NCBI GenBank assembly: GCA_002471275.1
Contig: DKPQ01000019.1
Location: 1-64,000, forward strand
Length of the DNA: 64,000 nucleotides
Direction: 5' to 3'
From: Flammeovirgaceae bacterium UBA7330
GTDB taxonomy: Bacteria; Bacteroidota; Bacteroidia; Cytophagales; Cyclobacteriaceae
Made by a program: the position numbers and the translations under genes. Below are positions 52,952 through 62,686 of the stretch, in pieces; positions within the stretch are counted from its first letter, which is position 1; every line of letters begins with the position of its first letter. Under the pieces are notes generated by a model. The model was not told the origin of the DNA. It saw only the letters and a list, made by a program, of their open reading frames with translations, and did not search any database.

Positions 52952-55900
52952 GTGATGATGATCAGATTCAAGCTTTTTTTAGTCCCTGTATTATTTCTTG
53001 TTGTATTTGTGGCTTTGTCCCAGGATCAGAAGGAATGGGAAAACCCTGAAATTGTTGAGATCAACAGAGAGAAACCTCACGCGACCTTTTACCGGTATCC
53101 GGACAAAGACCAGGCGCTACAGGAAAAGTCATTCAAAGAATTACCAGACTATCACATGCTTAATGGAACCTGGAAATTCAACTATGTAAAGAAACCCAGT
53201 GACCGACCCCAATACTTCTACAGAGAAGATTACGATGTGAGTGAATGGGCTGATATCCCTGTGCCATCCAATTGGGAACTGGAAGGTTTTGGTATCCCCA
53301 TCTATACCAACGTGACCTATCCTTTTCCGGCCAATCCGCCTTTTATTCCCCATGATGACAATCCGGTGGGGAGTTACAAGCGATCGTTTAGCGTAAGCGA
53401 GGAATGGTTGAACGAGAAAGATGTCTATCTGTATTTCGGAGGGATCAGAAGCGCGGCATATATATGGATCAACGGGCAGTTTGTCGGATACAATGAAGGA
53501 AGTAAGACACCTGCTGAATACAACGTCACCAAATATGTCAGGCCTGGCGAAAATACCATTGCCATTGAAGTATATCGATGGTCTGATGCGTCGTATCTGG
53601 AGGACCAGGATTTCTGGCGATTAAGTGGGATTGAAAAGGACATTTATCTGTATACCACTCCGAAGTTTACCTTGGCAGATTTTATGGTTACACCCGGGCT
53701 TGAAAAAGTTTATCAAAATGGTCAGCTGGACCTCACACTGACTTATCGCAACAATGGTAAGAAACCTGTTAAAAATCAGCTGGTCGAGATTAAAGTTCTG
53801 GATGGAGACCATGAGGTTTTTATCAAAGAAGATCAAATAAGCATCTCTGGTAATGCTATTGGTCAAATTAACTTTTCGGAGGTTCTCAGAGGGATTAGAC
53901 CCTGGACGGCAGAAACGCCGAAGCTTTACAGCCTGCTGATCACCCTCAAAGACCAAAAGGGAAGTCCGCGAGAGTATATCTCACAAAAGATCGGCTTTCG
54001 TAGGATTGAGATCAAAAACAATCAACTGATGGTGAATGGTCAGCCTATTTACCTGAAAGGTGTCAACTTACATGACCACGACCCAAAGACCGGGCATGTA
54101 GTGGGTGAGGAGATGGCCCGGTTGGACCTGGAACTGATGAAAAAGCATAACCTGAATGCCATACGATGCAGCCACTACCCCAAAAGCGATTTCTTCTACA
54201 AGCTTTGTGATGAATATGGCTTCTACGTAATTGATGAGGCGAATATTGAGATTCATGGGATGGGTGCTACCAACCAGGGACTGGAAAACAGCCCGGTAAG
54301 AATGGCTGTGCACCCCGCTTATTTGCCGGAGTGGAAGAAGATGCACCTGGATCGAACCATCAGGATGTATGAATGGCATAAGAATTACTCATCTATCATC
54401 ATCTGGTCATTGGGCAATGAAGCTGGAAATGGAGATAACTTCTTTGCTACCTACGACTGGCTGAAGCAACATGATGCATCCAGACCTGTACAATACGAGG
54501 GAGCTACCAAATTCTCCAATACTGATATTCAGGCTCCAATGTATTCCCGAATCCCTACGCTGATTGAATATGCTGAGAATGACCCAAAGCGGCCTTTTAT
54601 CATGTGTGAGTATGCGCATGCCATGGGAAATAGTGTGGGCAATCTGCAGGATTACTGGGATGTGATTGAGAAATATGATGTGCTACAGGGTGGTTTTATC
54701 TGGGACTGGGTAGATCAGGGACTGGAAGCGAAAACACCTGATGGAAAAATCTATTATGCCTATGGTGGTGACCTGGGTGGTAGCCGAATCCAAAATGATG
54801 GCAATTTCTGTCTAAATGGGCTTGTTTCTTCCAACCGAACCCCAAACCCTTCTTTGAATGAAGTGAAGAAGGTCTACCAGTATATCAAGTTCAGGAACTA
54901 TGATTCAGGTAGTGGTGAGTTGACAGTTTATAATGGGTATGATTTTATCGATTTGTCAGGTTTTGATTTTGAGTGGGAGCTGTTCAGGAATGGAAAGTCT
55001 GTGAGAAAAGGAAACTTTGATGTAGAAAATCTTGGCCCTCGAAAAGAGGGAGTGGTTAAGGTTGTGTTTCCCATGACCAGGGACATGAGTGAGTATTACC
55101 TTAGGGTAAGTGCGAAGACCAAAGAGGCAAATGGACTTTTACCACAAGAACATGTGGTCTCAGAAGAAGAGTTTCAGCTATTAAAGCCCAATCTGGCCTC
55201 ATTCAACAACACAAAGGGTAAAGTGAAAGTTGAAGATAAGGATGGTATAACAACGATCCTCGGCAGCGACTACGCAGCCTCGTTTGATAACAGGACCGGA
55301 CACCTGCTCACGCTTGACTATGGCAATGGTAATATATTGAAAGGTCCGATCGTACCTAACTTCTGGAGGGCACCCATTGACAATGATTTTGGCTTTGGTA
55401 TGCCGCGAAGGTTTGGTGTCTGGAAGCAAGCAACTATGGATCTGAAACTGACAGATTTCAGATTGGAAAAGTCCGCCAACCCTAAGGTTACAGCGACTTA
55501 TCAGCTTCCTTCTGTAAAGGCCAAAGCTGTTTTAAGCTACTCGTTCAATGCTGAAGGTCAGATTCTTGTTTCTTCTACACTTGAAGGTGTGGCTGATTCG
55601 TTGCCAGAGATCCCGAGAATAGGCAATAATCTCATTTTGAATAATGCGTATCACAATGTCTCCTGGCATGGAAGAGGACCTCACGAGAATTATCAGGATC
55701 GGTATACTTCGGCATTTGTTGGTAGCTACGAAATGAAGGTTGGTGACCTGTATTATCCTTATGAGCGACCGCAGGAAAATGGCTACAGAACCGGCATTAG
55801 GGAAGTCTCATTTACCAATAAGGATGGAAAGGGGATCAAAATAATGGCGGTTAGAGACCTGCTTGGCTTTAGTGCCCATCATCAGCTAAATGGTGATTTT

Positions 55901-56089
55901 GATGAAGGAAAGGAAAAAATTCAACGACATGCCTACCATATCCCTGTAAGGAACCTGGTGAATGTCAACATTGATTACGCACAAATGGGAGTGGGGGGCG
56001 ACAATAGCTGGGGATATCGGCCTCATGATCAATACATGATTCTGCCAAAAGACTATCAATATAGCTACCTGATCCTGCCTGTTAGATAA
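52952..56089 (+). CDS. GH2 beta-galactosidase, exported
   Basis: 1045 aa with signal peptide (FKLFLVPVLFLVVFVALSQ). LacZ-type five-domain layout: jelly-roll N domain ~35-230 (NGTWKFNYV, IPVPSNWELEGFGIPIYTNV), Ig-like ~230-345, TIM barrel ~345-640, second Ig-like, and a C-terminal beta-sandwich (Bgal_small, NFWRAPIDNDFGFG, WHGRGPHENYQDR). Acid/base Glu490 in SLGNEAGNG and nucleophile Glu553 in CEYAHAMGNS are present. Export means that it acts in the periplasm or outside, on oligosaccharides. Divergent from the sulfatase with an 87-nt gap. Confidence 0.94.
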   Translation: MMMIRFKLFLVPVLFLVVFVALSQDQKEWENPEIVEINREKPHATFYRYPDKDQALQEKSFKELPDYHMLNGTWKFNYVKKPSDRPQYFYREDYDVSEWADIPVPSNWELEGFGIPIYTNVTYPFPANPPFIPHDDNPVGSYKRSFSVSEEWLNEKDVYLYFGGIRSAAYIWINGQFVGYNEGSKTPAEYNVTKYVRPGENTIAIEVYRWSDASYLEDQDFWRLSGIEKDIYLYTTPKFTLADFMVTPGLEKVYQNGQLDLTLTYRNNGKKPVKNQLVEIKVLDGDHEVFIKEDQISISGNAIGQINFSEVLRGIRPWTAETPKLYSLLITLKDQKGSPREYISQKIGFRRIEIKNNQLMVNGQPIYLKGVNLHDHDPKTGHVVGEEMARLDLELMKKHNLNAIRCSHYPKSDFFYKLCDEYGFYVIDEANIEIHGMGATNQGLENSPVRMAVHPAYLPEWKKMHLDRTIRMYEWHKNYSSIIIWSLGNEAGNGDNFFATYDWLKQHDASRPVQYEGATKFSNTDIQAPMYSRIPTLIEYAENDPKRPFIMCEYAHAMGNSVGNLQDYWDVIEKYDVLQGGFIWDWVDQGLEAKTPDGKIYYAYGGDLGGSRIQNDGNFCLNGLVSSNRTPNPSLNEVKKVYQYIKFRNYDSGSGELTVYNGYDFIDLSGFDFEWELFRNGKSVRKGNFDVENLGPRKEGVVKVVFPMTRDMSEYYLRVSAKTKEANGLLPQEHVVSEEEFQLLKPNLASFNNTKGKVKVEDKDGITTILGSDYAASFDNRTGHLLTLDYGNGNILKGPIVPNFWRAPIDNDFGFGMPRRFGVWKQATMDLKLTDFRLEKSANPKVTATYQLPSVKAKAVLSYSFNAEGQILVSSTLEGVADSLPEIPRIGNNLILNNAYHNVSWHGRGPHENYQDRYTSAFVGSYEMKVGDLYYPYERPQENGYRTGIREVSFTNKDGKGIKIMAVRDLLGFSAHHQLNGDFDEGKEKIQRHAYHIPVRNLVNVNIDYAQMGVGGDNSWGYRPHDQYMILPKDYQYSYLILPVR

Positions 56090-56091
56090 AA

Positions 56092-56129
56092 TTCAGTCCG
56101 GATCTGCAGTTGACCCGGACTGAAAGTGT
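56092..56129. terminator. Bidirectional terminator, GH2 and YCII genes
   Basis: TTCAGTCCGG (56092-56101) pairs with CCGGACTGAA (56115-56124). AGTGTTTTT follows on the + strand and TTTTATC on the minus strand. It lies between the two convergent stops, so it can serve both. Confidence 0.8.
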
Positions 56130-56131
56130 TT

Positions 56132-56458
56132 TTACATGGCCATGGCCTCGTGCAGTTCAATGTCACATCCACCATGCCAACCCAGGTGTGGATGACCTTT
56201 AAGCAGGGATTTGGCATCTTCCAGATCATTGGCCTGAAGCACAGAGTAACCAACAACACCTTTGCTGCTTGCTGTACTTTTTCCATCCGGACTTAATTTT
56301 ACCCCTCCAAATAGGGGATTTCCCAAATCAACCAGCTTAGAACCGCATTTTTTTGCCCAGTCCATCCAGGGTTTCATTGTTTCTTCGCTGGGTGGTTCAT
56401 TACTCATTTCTGCCATCGCTTCAGGCGAGGCGTGATACAATACGATAAATTTTTTCAT
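56132..56458 (-). CDS. YCII-domain protein
   Basis: 108 aa. MKKFIVLYHASPEAMAEMS, MKPWMDWAKKCGSKLVDLGN and VGYSVLQANDLEDAKSLLKG followed by HPHLGWHGGCDIELHEAM match the dimeric ferredoxin-like YCII family, with the typical late His-rich strand. Cytoplasmic. Members are of poorly known function, some thought to be small enzymes or DGPF-like regulators. No operon partner; 68 nt separate it from the MutS-like gene. Confidence 0.85.
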   Translation of the reverse strand: MKKFIVLYHASPEAMAEMSNEPPSEETMKPWMDWAKKCGSKLVDLGNPLFGGVKLSPDGKSTASSKGVVGYSVLQANDLEDAKSLLKGHPHLGWHGGCDIELHEAMAM

Positions 56459-56526
56459 AATATAAAGATCTGTTGTTTGCTATACTGACGTATTAACAAA
56501 CGCAGAATGGACAAGGCCGGGTTGAT

Positions 56527-58329
56527 TTAATCAATGATCCCCATTTTTTCCATGAGCTTACTGGCATTGAAGCTCTTGCACAGACCTGGAGTAAGCTTGT
56601 AGTCGAAAAGGATTTGATTGTCCTTTATTTCACTATTAAAACTGAAATTGCGGATACCTGTAGTATTTTGAGTTTCCTTACCTAAAGACAGGTCATGTGT
56701 GGAAATGATCCCGAAGGCATTGAGCGAGCTCAGTTTCTTTACGAGGGCCACAGCGCCAATGTGTCGGTCTTCCGAATTAGTACCCTTAAGCACTTCATCG
56801 ATGACGACAAAAGTAGCAGGACCGCTCTTTACTGTTTCCAGCAGTTGATTGATCCGCTTGAGCTCTGCATAGAAGGAGCTGGTATGCTTGCTGATATCAT
56901 CTACTGTTCGCATGCTGGTGAAGATGTCGGTTAGGCCCATGGACAGGGAGGCGGCATTGACCGGGGCACCCGCCTGTGCGAGCACCATATTGATCCCGAT
57001 GGTACGTTCAAAAGTAGATTTCCCGGACATATTGGAGCCAGTGAGAATATCGATGCTGCCGCGTCCGGTAATCTCATAATCGTTTTTCACCAGTTCATTC
57101 TCTGGGATTAAGGGGTGCCCCAGTGCATTGGCATTAAAATGAAAAGGTTGTTCATCTACTTCAGGGAAAGTATAATCCGGATGAATATGGGAAAACCCTG
57201 CCAGACTGATCAGGCATTCCATCTCGTTGATCACTTCAAGCCATTCCTCTATGTGGGACTGATATTTTACTTTCCAGTTGCACAGGTCAATAAGCAAGTA
57301 GGCATCCAGAAGAAATATTCCATCCAGGATTGGATACAGCATGTTGCCTCGCACAGACAAACGATAGGCCAGATTACTTAGTTTTTCAATGCCTTTATGT
57401 GCAGGAGTTTTGGTACCTAGCTTTTGCTGCAGTTGCTTTAGCTTCACCGTTGAAAAGCCCCCATTTTCTATCAGGGGAATGGTTTTGAGATAGGTTTTTA
57501 TTAGGTAATGGGCTTTATCCATGCCCTTTGATAGTTTATTCAGGTGTTTTATGGAATAGCCAAGCAATGACCCATTGGGAATGATGAGAAGATATAGCCA
57601 ATGATAGGTCAGAGGCAGGATCAGGACAGAGGCAACCAAGGCAACAGAAACGATAGTGGTAGCAATAGCCATGACCTTCAGACCCATTCCCATCTTGAAG
57701 TGATAGTCTTTGTTGGCCCATTCAGCAAGCATCTTTTGGGAAACTTCCGGCTCCCTTTTTCCGCGCTTTTTGAGCGATATATCAGCTTCAGCCATAAAGT
57801 TCTGATACCAGTCAATATCTTTTGCAAGTTCTTTTGAAGCTTCTTGTCTTAATTTAATTTCATCAACAGGTGCTTTATGAGACAGCCAATTGGCGAGCAG
57901 TGATTTCGATTCAGGAATCTGACATCTGTTCAGGAGTTGAAAAAGGCTGTGTTTGCCAAAGATGTCCAGGTCGAGGTGATAGGGATGCTCGGGATCGAGA
58001 TAAGTCTTTCCGTCTTCAATGCCGGCCAGGTTAAGTTCCATTCTGGAGATTTCCTCATTATTGAGTGCTATCAGGGACTCCAGCTTCGAAATATCCTGAA
58101 GTTTTTGGGTATGCAGGATGACAATCCGGTAAAAGATCAAACCAAAAATGCCGGTGAGCAATAGCCACACCCAATTTATCGAATCCAGGGTGGAGAAAAA
58201 GGCTACCAACGACAAAAAACCCAGAAGAAAACTTAATCCACGTAGAATGGATAATCGATTTGCAGATGTCGTTGCTAGATTTAGTTCATTGGTGAATCCG
58301 GTGATTCTTTGATCATAAAAGGATCTCAT
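56527..58329 (-). CDS. Membrane-anchored MutS-like ATPase
   Basis: 600 aa from the ATG at 58329 (a TTG three codons upstream is less likely). The C-terminal third is a MutS ATPase: Walker A TGSNMSGKST near residue 430, an ISKHTSSFYAELKRI helix, Walker B TFVVIDEVLKGTNSEDRH near 510, and IISTHDLSLG. Residues ~30-70 and ~205-260 hold two pairs of membrane helices. Domains I and II of MutS (mismatch reading, connector) are missing; only lever-like helices precede the ATPase. This layout occurs in Bacteroidota and cannot be ordinary mismatch repair. Membrane attachment suggests a role with DNA or another polymer at the membrane; unknown. Confidence 0.88.
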   Translation of the reverse strand: MRSFYDQRITGFTNELNLATTSANRLSILRGLSFLLGFLSLVAFFSTLDSINWVWLLLTGIFGLIFYRIVILHTQKLQDISKLESLIALNNEEISRMELNLAGIEDGKTYLDPEHPYHLDLDIFGKHSLFQLLNRCQIPESKSLLANWLSHKAPVDEIKLRQEASKELAKDIDWYQNFMAEADISLKKRGKREPEVSQKMLAEWANKDYHFKMGMGLKVMAIATTIVSVALVASVLILPLTYHWLYLLIIPNGSLLGYSIKHLNKLSKGMDKAHYLIKTYLKTIPLIENGGFSTVKLKQLQQKLGTKTPAHKGIEKLSNLAYRLSVRGNMLYPILDGIFLLDAYLLIDLCNWKVKYQSHIEEWLEVINEMECLISLAGFSHIHPDYTFPEVDEQPFHFNANALGHPLIPENELVKNDYEITGRGSIDILTGSNMSGKSTFERTIGINMVLAQAGAPVNAASLSMGLTDIFTSMRTVDDISKHTSSFYAELKRINQLLETVKSGPATFVVIDEVLKGTNSEDRHIGAVALVKKLSSLNAFGIISTHDLSLGKETQNTTGIRNFSFNSEIKDNQILFDYKLTPGLCKSFNASKLMEKMGIID

Positions 58330-58473
58330 AGTGGGCAAAGATGCAAACTATTTCAGTTGCAGGGTTAATTATGTGATAATTGGTCTAAATGGGTTTTTAA
58401 TGACTATCCCTGGCCGATAAATTACAACTGAAGTGGTGTCTCTCGTGACTAAATGAATGAGTCAATACTGAGA

Positions 58474-60132
58474 TTAGTTGACTTCATTGGATGATTCACT
58501 GACATTCAGCAGCTCAAGTAGTTGATCCAGTTTATGTCCCATGGTGGTGATCTTTAAGTCCTGTTCATCGTTGATTTGCTTCTGCTGACTAAGCTCCTGG
58601 TTAATGTTATCAATGATCCCTTGCTGTTCTTTTATTGCTTCTAGTAATATTGGGATCAATCCCTGATAATCAACACCATAATATCCATCCGGCCGAGTCA
58701 ATAACAGGTTAGGGATAACTTCTTTAATTTCCTGGGCCATAACACCTGTTTTTAACTCCTTACTCAATGAATCAGACTTCAAATAATAGTTATATCCATT
58801 CAGTTGGAGGACTTTTTCTAATGAATTATCCAGATGAGTGATCTCTTTTTTCAAGCGCCTGTCACTCAATACGACAGTAATTGATGTGGCACTCACAAAC
58901 CTTCCTTTTGAGTCAAAGGTGATAGATCGTATGGCTGTAGATGTTCCTCCATCATGTGTTATACCACCAGGATAGAGCTCTTCCAACTGCAGTTGATTGA
59001 CATTAAAATCCATCCCGGAAGCCGGTGCCAGGTCTACAGAGAGCGGAGTGCCTGCACCACCTGCTATACCATTTCCGGCAATTGAGTTAGCCAAATCTGA
59101 CTCTGTAATACTCAGATCGGTAATTTCTGCAGAGCCCACCGCATCGAGCTGAGCCAGTGCACCCAAAGGACTCCATAAGCTCACAGAACCATCTGTTGTA
59201 AGGTAATTACCTGCGTTTCCAACCATTGAAGGTAAAGAAAATTGACTCAGATCTACAGTGTACGGTGCAGCGCCATCACCTTCCAACGAAAGGTTTAAAA
59301 TTGAACCAGTCAGGTCAAACTGATCCACAACCTGATCATCTGTATTGTCCAGATAACCACTCAAATCAACTGTAGTTCCATCATTAGAGAGACTCAATGT
59401 GTTTCCAGCCAAAGAGAGATCCTGGTTATCAGTATTATCCAGGTAGCCACTGAGGTCCACTGGAGTCCCGTCATTGGTGAGACTTAAAGTATTGCCAGCC
59501 AGGGTCAAATCCTGATTGTCCGTATTATCCAGATACACAGAGAGATCTACTGGTGTGCCATCATTAGTCAGGCTTAAAGTATTTCCCGCAAGTGTAAGAT
59601 CCTGATTATCTGTATTGTCCAAATATCCGCTAAGATCCACACTATTTCCGTTAGAAATATCCAGTATATTGCCTGTAAGCCCAAGACTTTGAACACCAGC
59701 AGGAGGAGCGGGTCCCCAATTGTTGCCATCCCATTCAAGGACTTGACCGGCCACAGGTATTCCTTCTCCTATATTGATTGAACCACCACTTGCAAGGTTA
59801 ATGATATTTCCATTTGTTAAATCCTTGGAAATGGTCTGGATCAATGAAATCCATTTGAGCCCATCCCAAAAGTAGATTTGGTTTTCTGCCTGGTCATAGA
59901 CCATCAAACCACTTTCTGTAGCACCTAGAGAAGCACTCAGTGCTGTTCTTTGACCGGTATCTATCTTTGGTAAAAGGAATCCCTGGTTTCCATTTGGAGC
60001 AACAAGGTGCAGAACCGCAAAGGGATTGGGGTTTTCAGTATTAACACCTGCAGAAAATTCTTGTGCGGATGCTCCTCCTATGGTAATAACAAAAAGGAGG
60101 AGAAGGGTAAGTGTTTGGAATTGTTGAACCAC
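58474..60132 (-). CDS. Second S74-type surface fibre protein
   Basis: 552 aa from a GTG directly after an in-frame stop (so no earlier start exists). Signal peptide LLLLFVITIGGASAQ. Residues ~60-150 are a fibre head-like segment (VYDQAENQIYFWDGLKWISL); ~150-290 are 30-residue tandem repeats; then beta-rich stalk and a C-terminal Peptidase_S74 chaperone (LSDRRLKKEITHL, TGVMAQEIKEVIPNL, VDYQGLIPILLEAIKEQQ) plus coiled coil. The domain order matches the protein at the left edge but the chain is about a third as long. It has no sorting-domain or PorP/SprF partner beside it. Confidence 0.88.
   Translation of the reverse strand: MVQQFQTLTLLLLFVITIGGASAQEFSAGVNTENPNPFAVLHLVAPNGNQGFLLPKIDTGQRTALSASLGATESGLMVYDQAENQIYFWDGLKWISLIQTISKDLTNGNIINLASGGSINIGEGIPVAGQVLEWDGNNWGPAPPAGVQSLGLTGNILDISNGNSVDLSGYLDNTDNQDLTLAGNTLSLTNDGTPVDLSVYLDNTDNQDLTLAGNTLSLTNDGTPVDLSGYLDNTDNQDLSLAGNTLSLSNDGTTVDLSGYLDNTDDQVVDQFDLTGSILNLSLEGDGAAPYTVDLSQFSLPSMVGNAGNYLTTDGSVSLWSPLGALAQLDAVGSAEITDLSITESDLANSIAGNGIAGGAGTPLSVDLAPASGMDFNVNQLQLEELYPGGITHDGGTSTAIRSITFDSKGRFVSATSITVVLSDRRLKKEITHLDNSLEKVLQLNGYNYYLKSDSLSKELKTGVMAQEIKEVIPNLLLTRPDGYYGVDYQGLIPILLEAIKEQQGIIDNINQELSQQKQINDEQDLKITTMGHKLDQLLELLNVSESSNEVN
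59340..59680 (-). repeat. Four ~90-bp tandem repeats in S74 protein
   Basis: The 30-residue unit LAGNTLSLTNDGTPVDLSGY continuing LDNTDNQDLT is present about four times. The two central copies differ by a single Gly/Val residue (DLSGY against DLSVY), while the outer two have diverged. Near identity in the middle suggests recent expansion by slippage or recombination. Confidence 0.85.
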
Positions 60133-60236
60133 CTATTGATATTATTTATGTTCAATAAATATTTAGGCTAAAAACCCGATCGGACATGAAAAGCCCATAG
60201 GGAAATTAGCTTCTTTCTCAATAGCTGGTGCCATTA

Positions 60237-60258
60237 AATACAAAGTATTCTTTGTATT
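60237..60258. promoter_or_regulatory. Perfect palindrome upstream of S74 gene
   Basis: AATACAAAG (60237-60245), loop TATT, CTTTGTATT (60250-60258). It lies about 105 nt before the start of the S74 protein in a 257-nt intergenic region that is otherwise AT-rich with no gene. It may be an operator or a leader hairpin. Confidence 0.4.
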
Positions 60259-60389
60259 ATGCAATGATAACGGATAATGCGCAATCAAGTTTGATTTAAA
60301 TCAAAAAAGATTCATGATTATCTGCAATTTAATTGACAGATAATGTAAAGGTTGAAGGGTCGGGCCAGTACATTATTGTGTACATAGCG

Positions 60390-61967
60390 TTATTGTTGAG
60401 ATTCTATAAATCTGGGTGACTTTCGATGCATTGTTTTTTGCTCATAAGCATAGGCGATGGATATCAACTCTGGTTCGCTCCAGGCTCTCCCAAAAAAGGA
60501 AATGCCTACCGGCAATTCATCAACAAAGCCCATAGGTACTGTAATATTGGGGTATCCGGCTACTGCTGCGAGTGATGAACTCCCCAGTTGAAAATGATCT
60601 CCATTGACCCAGTCTGTTTTCCAAGCAGGGCTTCCGGTAGGAGCCACGATGGCATCGAGGTCATAGAGATTCATGACTCGGTCAATCCCTTCCTGTTGGC
60701 TGTACTTCCTGGCCATTTTAAGTGCATCGAGGTATTCAGGGGATTGGAGATCCCCTTTGGCAGCTGCCAGTTCAAGGTATTTCTGATTGTAGTGTTTCAA
60801 CTCAATCGAATCCTGCTTATTGAAAGCAATGAGCTCTTCAATGTTTTTAATCCGGGCATCGGGTCCCAGGGACTCAAAGTATTTATTGAGACCGTCCTTG
60901 TATTCATATAGAAGGATTTGAAATTCAGCATCTCCGGGAGCAATTGTAGAGATTTTTTCTATTTCAATAATCTCAGCGCCCTGGGTCTTCATAACTTCAA
61001 TGGCAGAAAGCATTAATTCATCTACCTTGAAATGTTCACCCATGGGCCCTTGGTAAAAACCTACGCGCTTACCTTTGAGACCATCAGGATCTAAAAACTG
61101 AGTGTAATCTTCGTAGAAATTTTCTGTACTACCTAACGTTTTTACATCCGTGGAGTCAATGCCAGTAAGTGCCCCCAGACAAATGACAGCATCCCTTACT
61201 GTTCTCCCCATAGGGCCCGGGGTGTCCTGTGTAAATGATATGGGGATCACTCCGGATCTGCTAATGAGTCCTACCGTAGGTTTTATTCCAACAATCCCGT
61301 TAGCATGAGATGGGCATACGATGGATCCATCAGTTTCAGTACCAATCGCTAACATTGTGAGATTTGCACTTACGGCCACCCCTGACCCGGAACTGGAACC
61401 ACAGGGATTTCGATCCAATATATATGGGTTTTTGGTTTGGCCACCCAACCCGCTCCATCCGCTGGATGACAATTCTCCTCTAAAGTTAGCCCATTCGCTT
61501 AGGTTGGTTTTTCCCAGAATGACCGCACCCGATTCACGTAGCTTCTTTGCAACAAAACTATCTTTTAATGGGCGAGAACCCTTTAATGCCCGGGAGCCCG
61601 CGGTAGTTTCCATTTGATCATGTGTATCAAGATTATCCTTGAGCAGCACCGGCACGCCATGCAATGGCCCGCGCATTTTTCCGCTGGCTAGTTCAAGGTC
61701 CAGTTCCTTAGCGATCTCCATTGCCTCAGGGTTTACCTGAAGGACTGAATGGAGGCCTGGTCCCTGCTTGTCTATTGACTCAATTCTTTCTAAATAGTAC
61801 CTGACCACTTCCTGAATAGTATAGGATTGGTCCTGGTATCCCTTTTGTAGCGCGGTGATATCAATCTCTATCAAATTCGGGTTCTGATCATTTGAATCAG
61901 TGTCAGTTCTTGACCCGGCACAGCCCACTAAAACAAATACAACGAAAAGTAGTTTTGATCTCATCAT
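60390..61967 (-). CDS. Amidase-signature lipoprotein
   Basis: 525 aa. MMRSKLLFVVFVLVGC is a lipoprotein signal with lipobox VLVGC. The amidase-signature fold is shown by GVPVLLKDNLDTHD (catalytic Lys), the serine pair in NPCGSSSGSGVAVSANLTML, and GTETDGSIVCPSHANGIVG followed by IKPTVG (catalytic Ser in the cis-Ser-Ser-Lys triad). IAPTGSPAWKTDW is typical of peptide amidases and of the GatA-like periplasmic class. It probably hydrolyses amides or peptide-C-terminal amides in the periplasm. Either of two adjacent ATGs may start it. Unrelated in function to its neighbours, as far as can be seen. Confidence 0.9.
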   Translation of the reverse strand: MMRSKLLFVVFVLVGCAGSRTDTDSNDQNPNLIEIDITALQKGYQDQSYTIQEVVRYYLERIESIDKQGPGLHSVLQVNPEAMEIAKELDLELASGKMRGPLHGVPVLLKDNLDTHDQMETTAGSRALKGSRPLKDSFVAKKLRESGAVILGKTNLSEWANFRGELSSSGWSGLGGQTKNPYILDRNPCGSSSGSGVAVSANLTMLAIGTETDGSIVCPSHANGIVGIKPTVGLISRSGVIPISFTQDTPGPMGRTVRDAVICLGALTGIDSTDVKTLGSTENFYEDYTQFLDPDGLKGKRVGFYQGPMGEHFKVDELMLSAIEVMKTQGAEIIEIEKISTIAPGDAEFQILLYEYKDGLNKYFESLGPDARIKNIEELIAFNKQDSIELKHYNQKYLELAAAKGDLQSPEYLDALKMARKYSQQEGIDRVMNLYDLDAIVAPTGSPAWKTDWVNGDHFQLGSSSLAAVAGYPNITVPMGFVDELPVGISFFGRAWSEPELISIAYAYEQKTMHRKSPRFIESQQ

Positions 61968-62047
61968 TGAATGAAAATAGTTAAATAATTGCGAAATGTG
62001 TAAGCATGTAATGATTTCTAGTGCCTTCGGTTTAATATTGCTGCCTT

Positions 62048-62686
62048 ATGATTGAGTTATCAAAGATTGATACAATAATTTTCGATTTAGGGGGAGTAAT
62101 TGTCGACCTGGACCCGGTAGCAGTTATAGAAAAACTATCCAAACATGCAGGAGTGGATTTAGGTCCAATGGATAAAATGAAGGAGTTTATTGTCAGTTCC
62201 CCGATACTCATACAATATGAAACCGGTAAGTCTTCGGAGGAGCAATTTCTGACAGACATGAATGAATTGCTCAAGGCAAATATGAGTATGGAAGAGTTTG
62301 AGGAAGCCTGGAATCTGATGTTGGGAAACATTCCTGAAAAGAGGTTGAACCTCATGCGTTCACTCGGACAAAACTTCAATACGATGATCCTCAGCAATAC
62401 AAATGGTATTCATGAGCGAAAATTTGATGAGATGGTGAATGAGGCTACCGGTGAAGAAGGGATGCATAGCTTTGTGCATTTAGCCCATTATTCTCATAAG
62501 ATAGGGCTGAGGAAACCCGAGGTATCATGCTACAATTATGTGATTGATCATAGTCAATTAAAGCCGGAGCGTACTTTATTTCTTGATGATAACATGGCTA
62601 ATATCACCAGTGCCCAATCGTTGGGAATTCAGGCCGTTCAGGTAAAATATCCTGACCAGATATTTGAAATTATAAACCATGGATAA
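62048..62686 (+). CDS. HAD-family phosphatase, YihX-like
   Basis: 212 aa. TIIFDLGGVIVDLDPVAVIE holds the nucleophile Asp13, with Gly instead of Asp two residues later, as in YihX-type haloacid dehalogenase hydrolases (FDLGNVIVDID in YihX). MILSNTNGIHERKFD is motif II and TLFLDDNMANITSAQSLGIQ motif IV; Lys in GLRKPEVSCYNYV is motif III. Cytoplasmic; likely dephosphorylates small sugar phosphates. Overlaps the M50 protease gene by 8 nt. Confidence 0.88.
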   Translation: MIELSKIDTIIFDLGGVIVDLDPVAVIEKLSKHAGVDLGPMDKMKEFIVSSPILIQYETGKSSEEQFLTDMNELLKANMSMEEFEEAWNLMLGNIPEKRLNLMRSLGQNFNTMILSNTNGIHERKFDEMVNEATGEEGMHSFVHLAHYSHKIGLRKPEVSCYNYVIDHSQLKPERTLFLDDNMANITSAQSLGIQAVQVKYPDQIFEIINHG

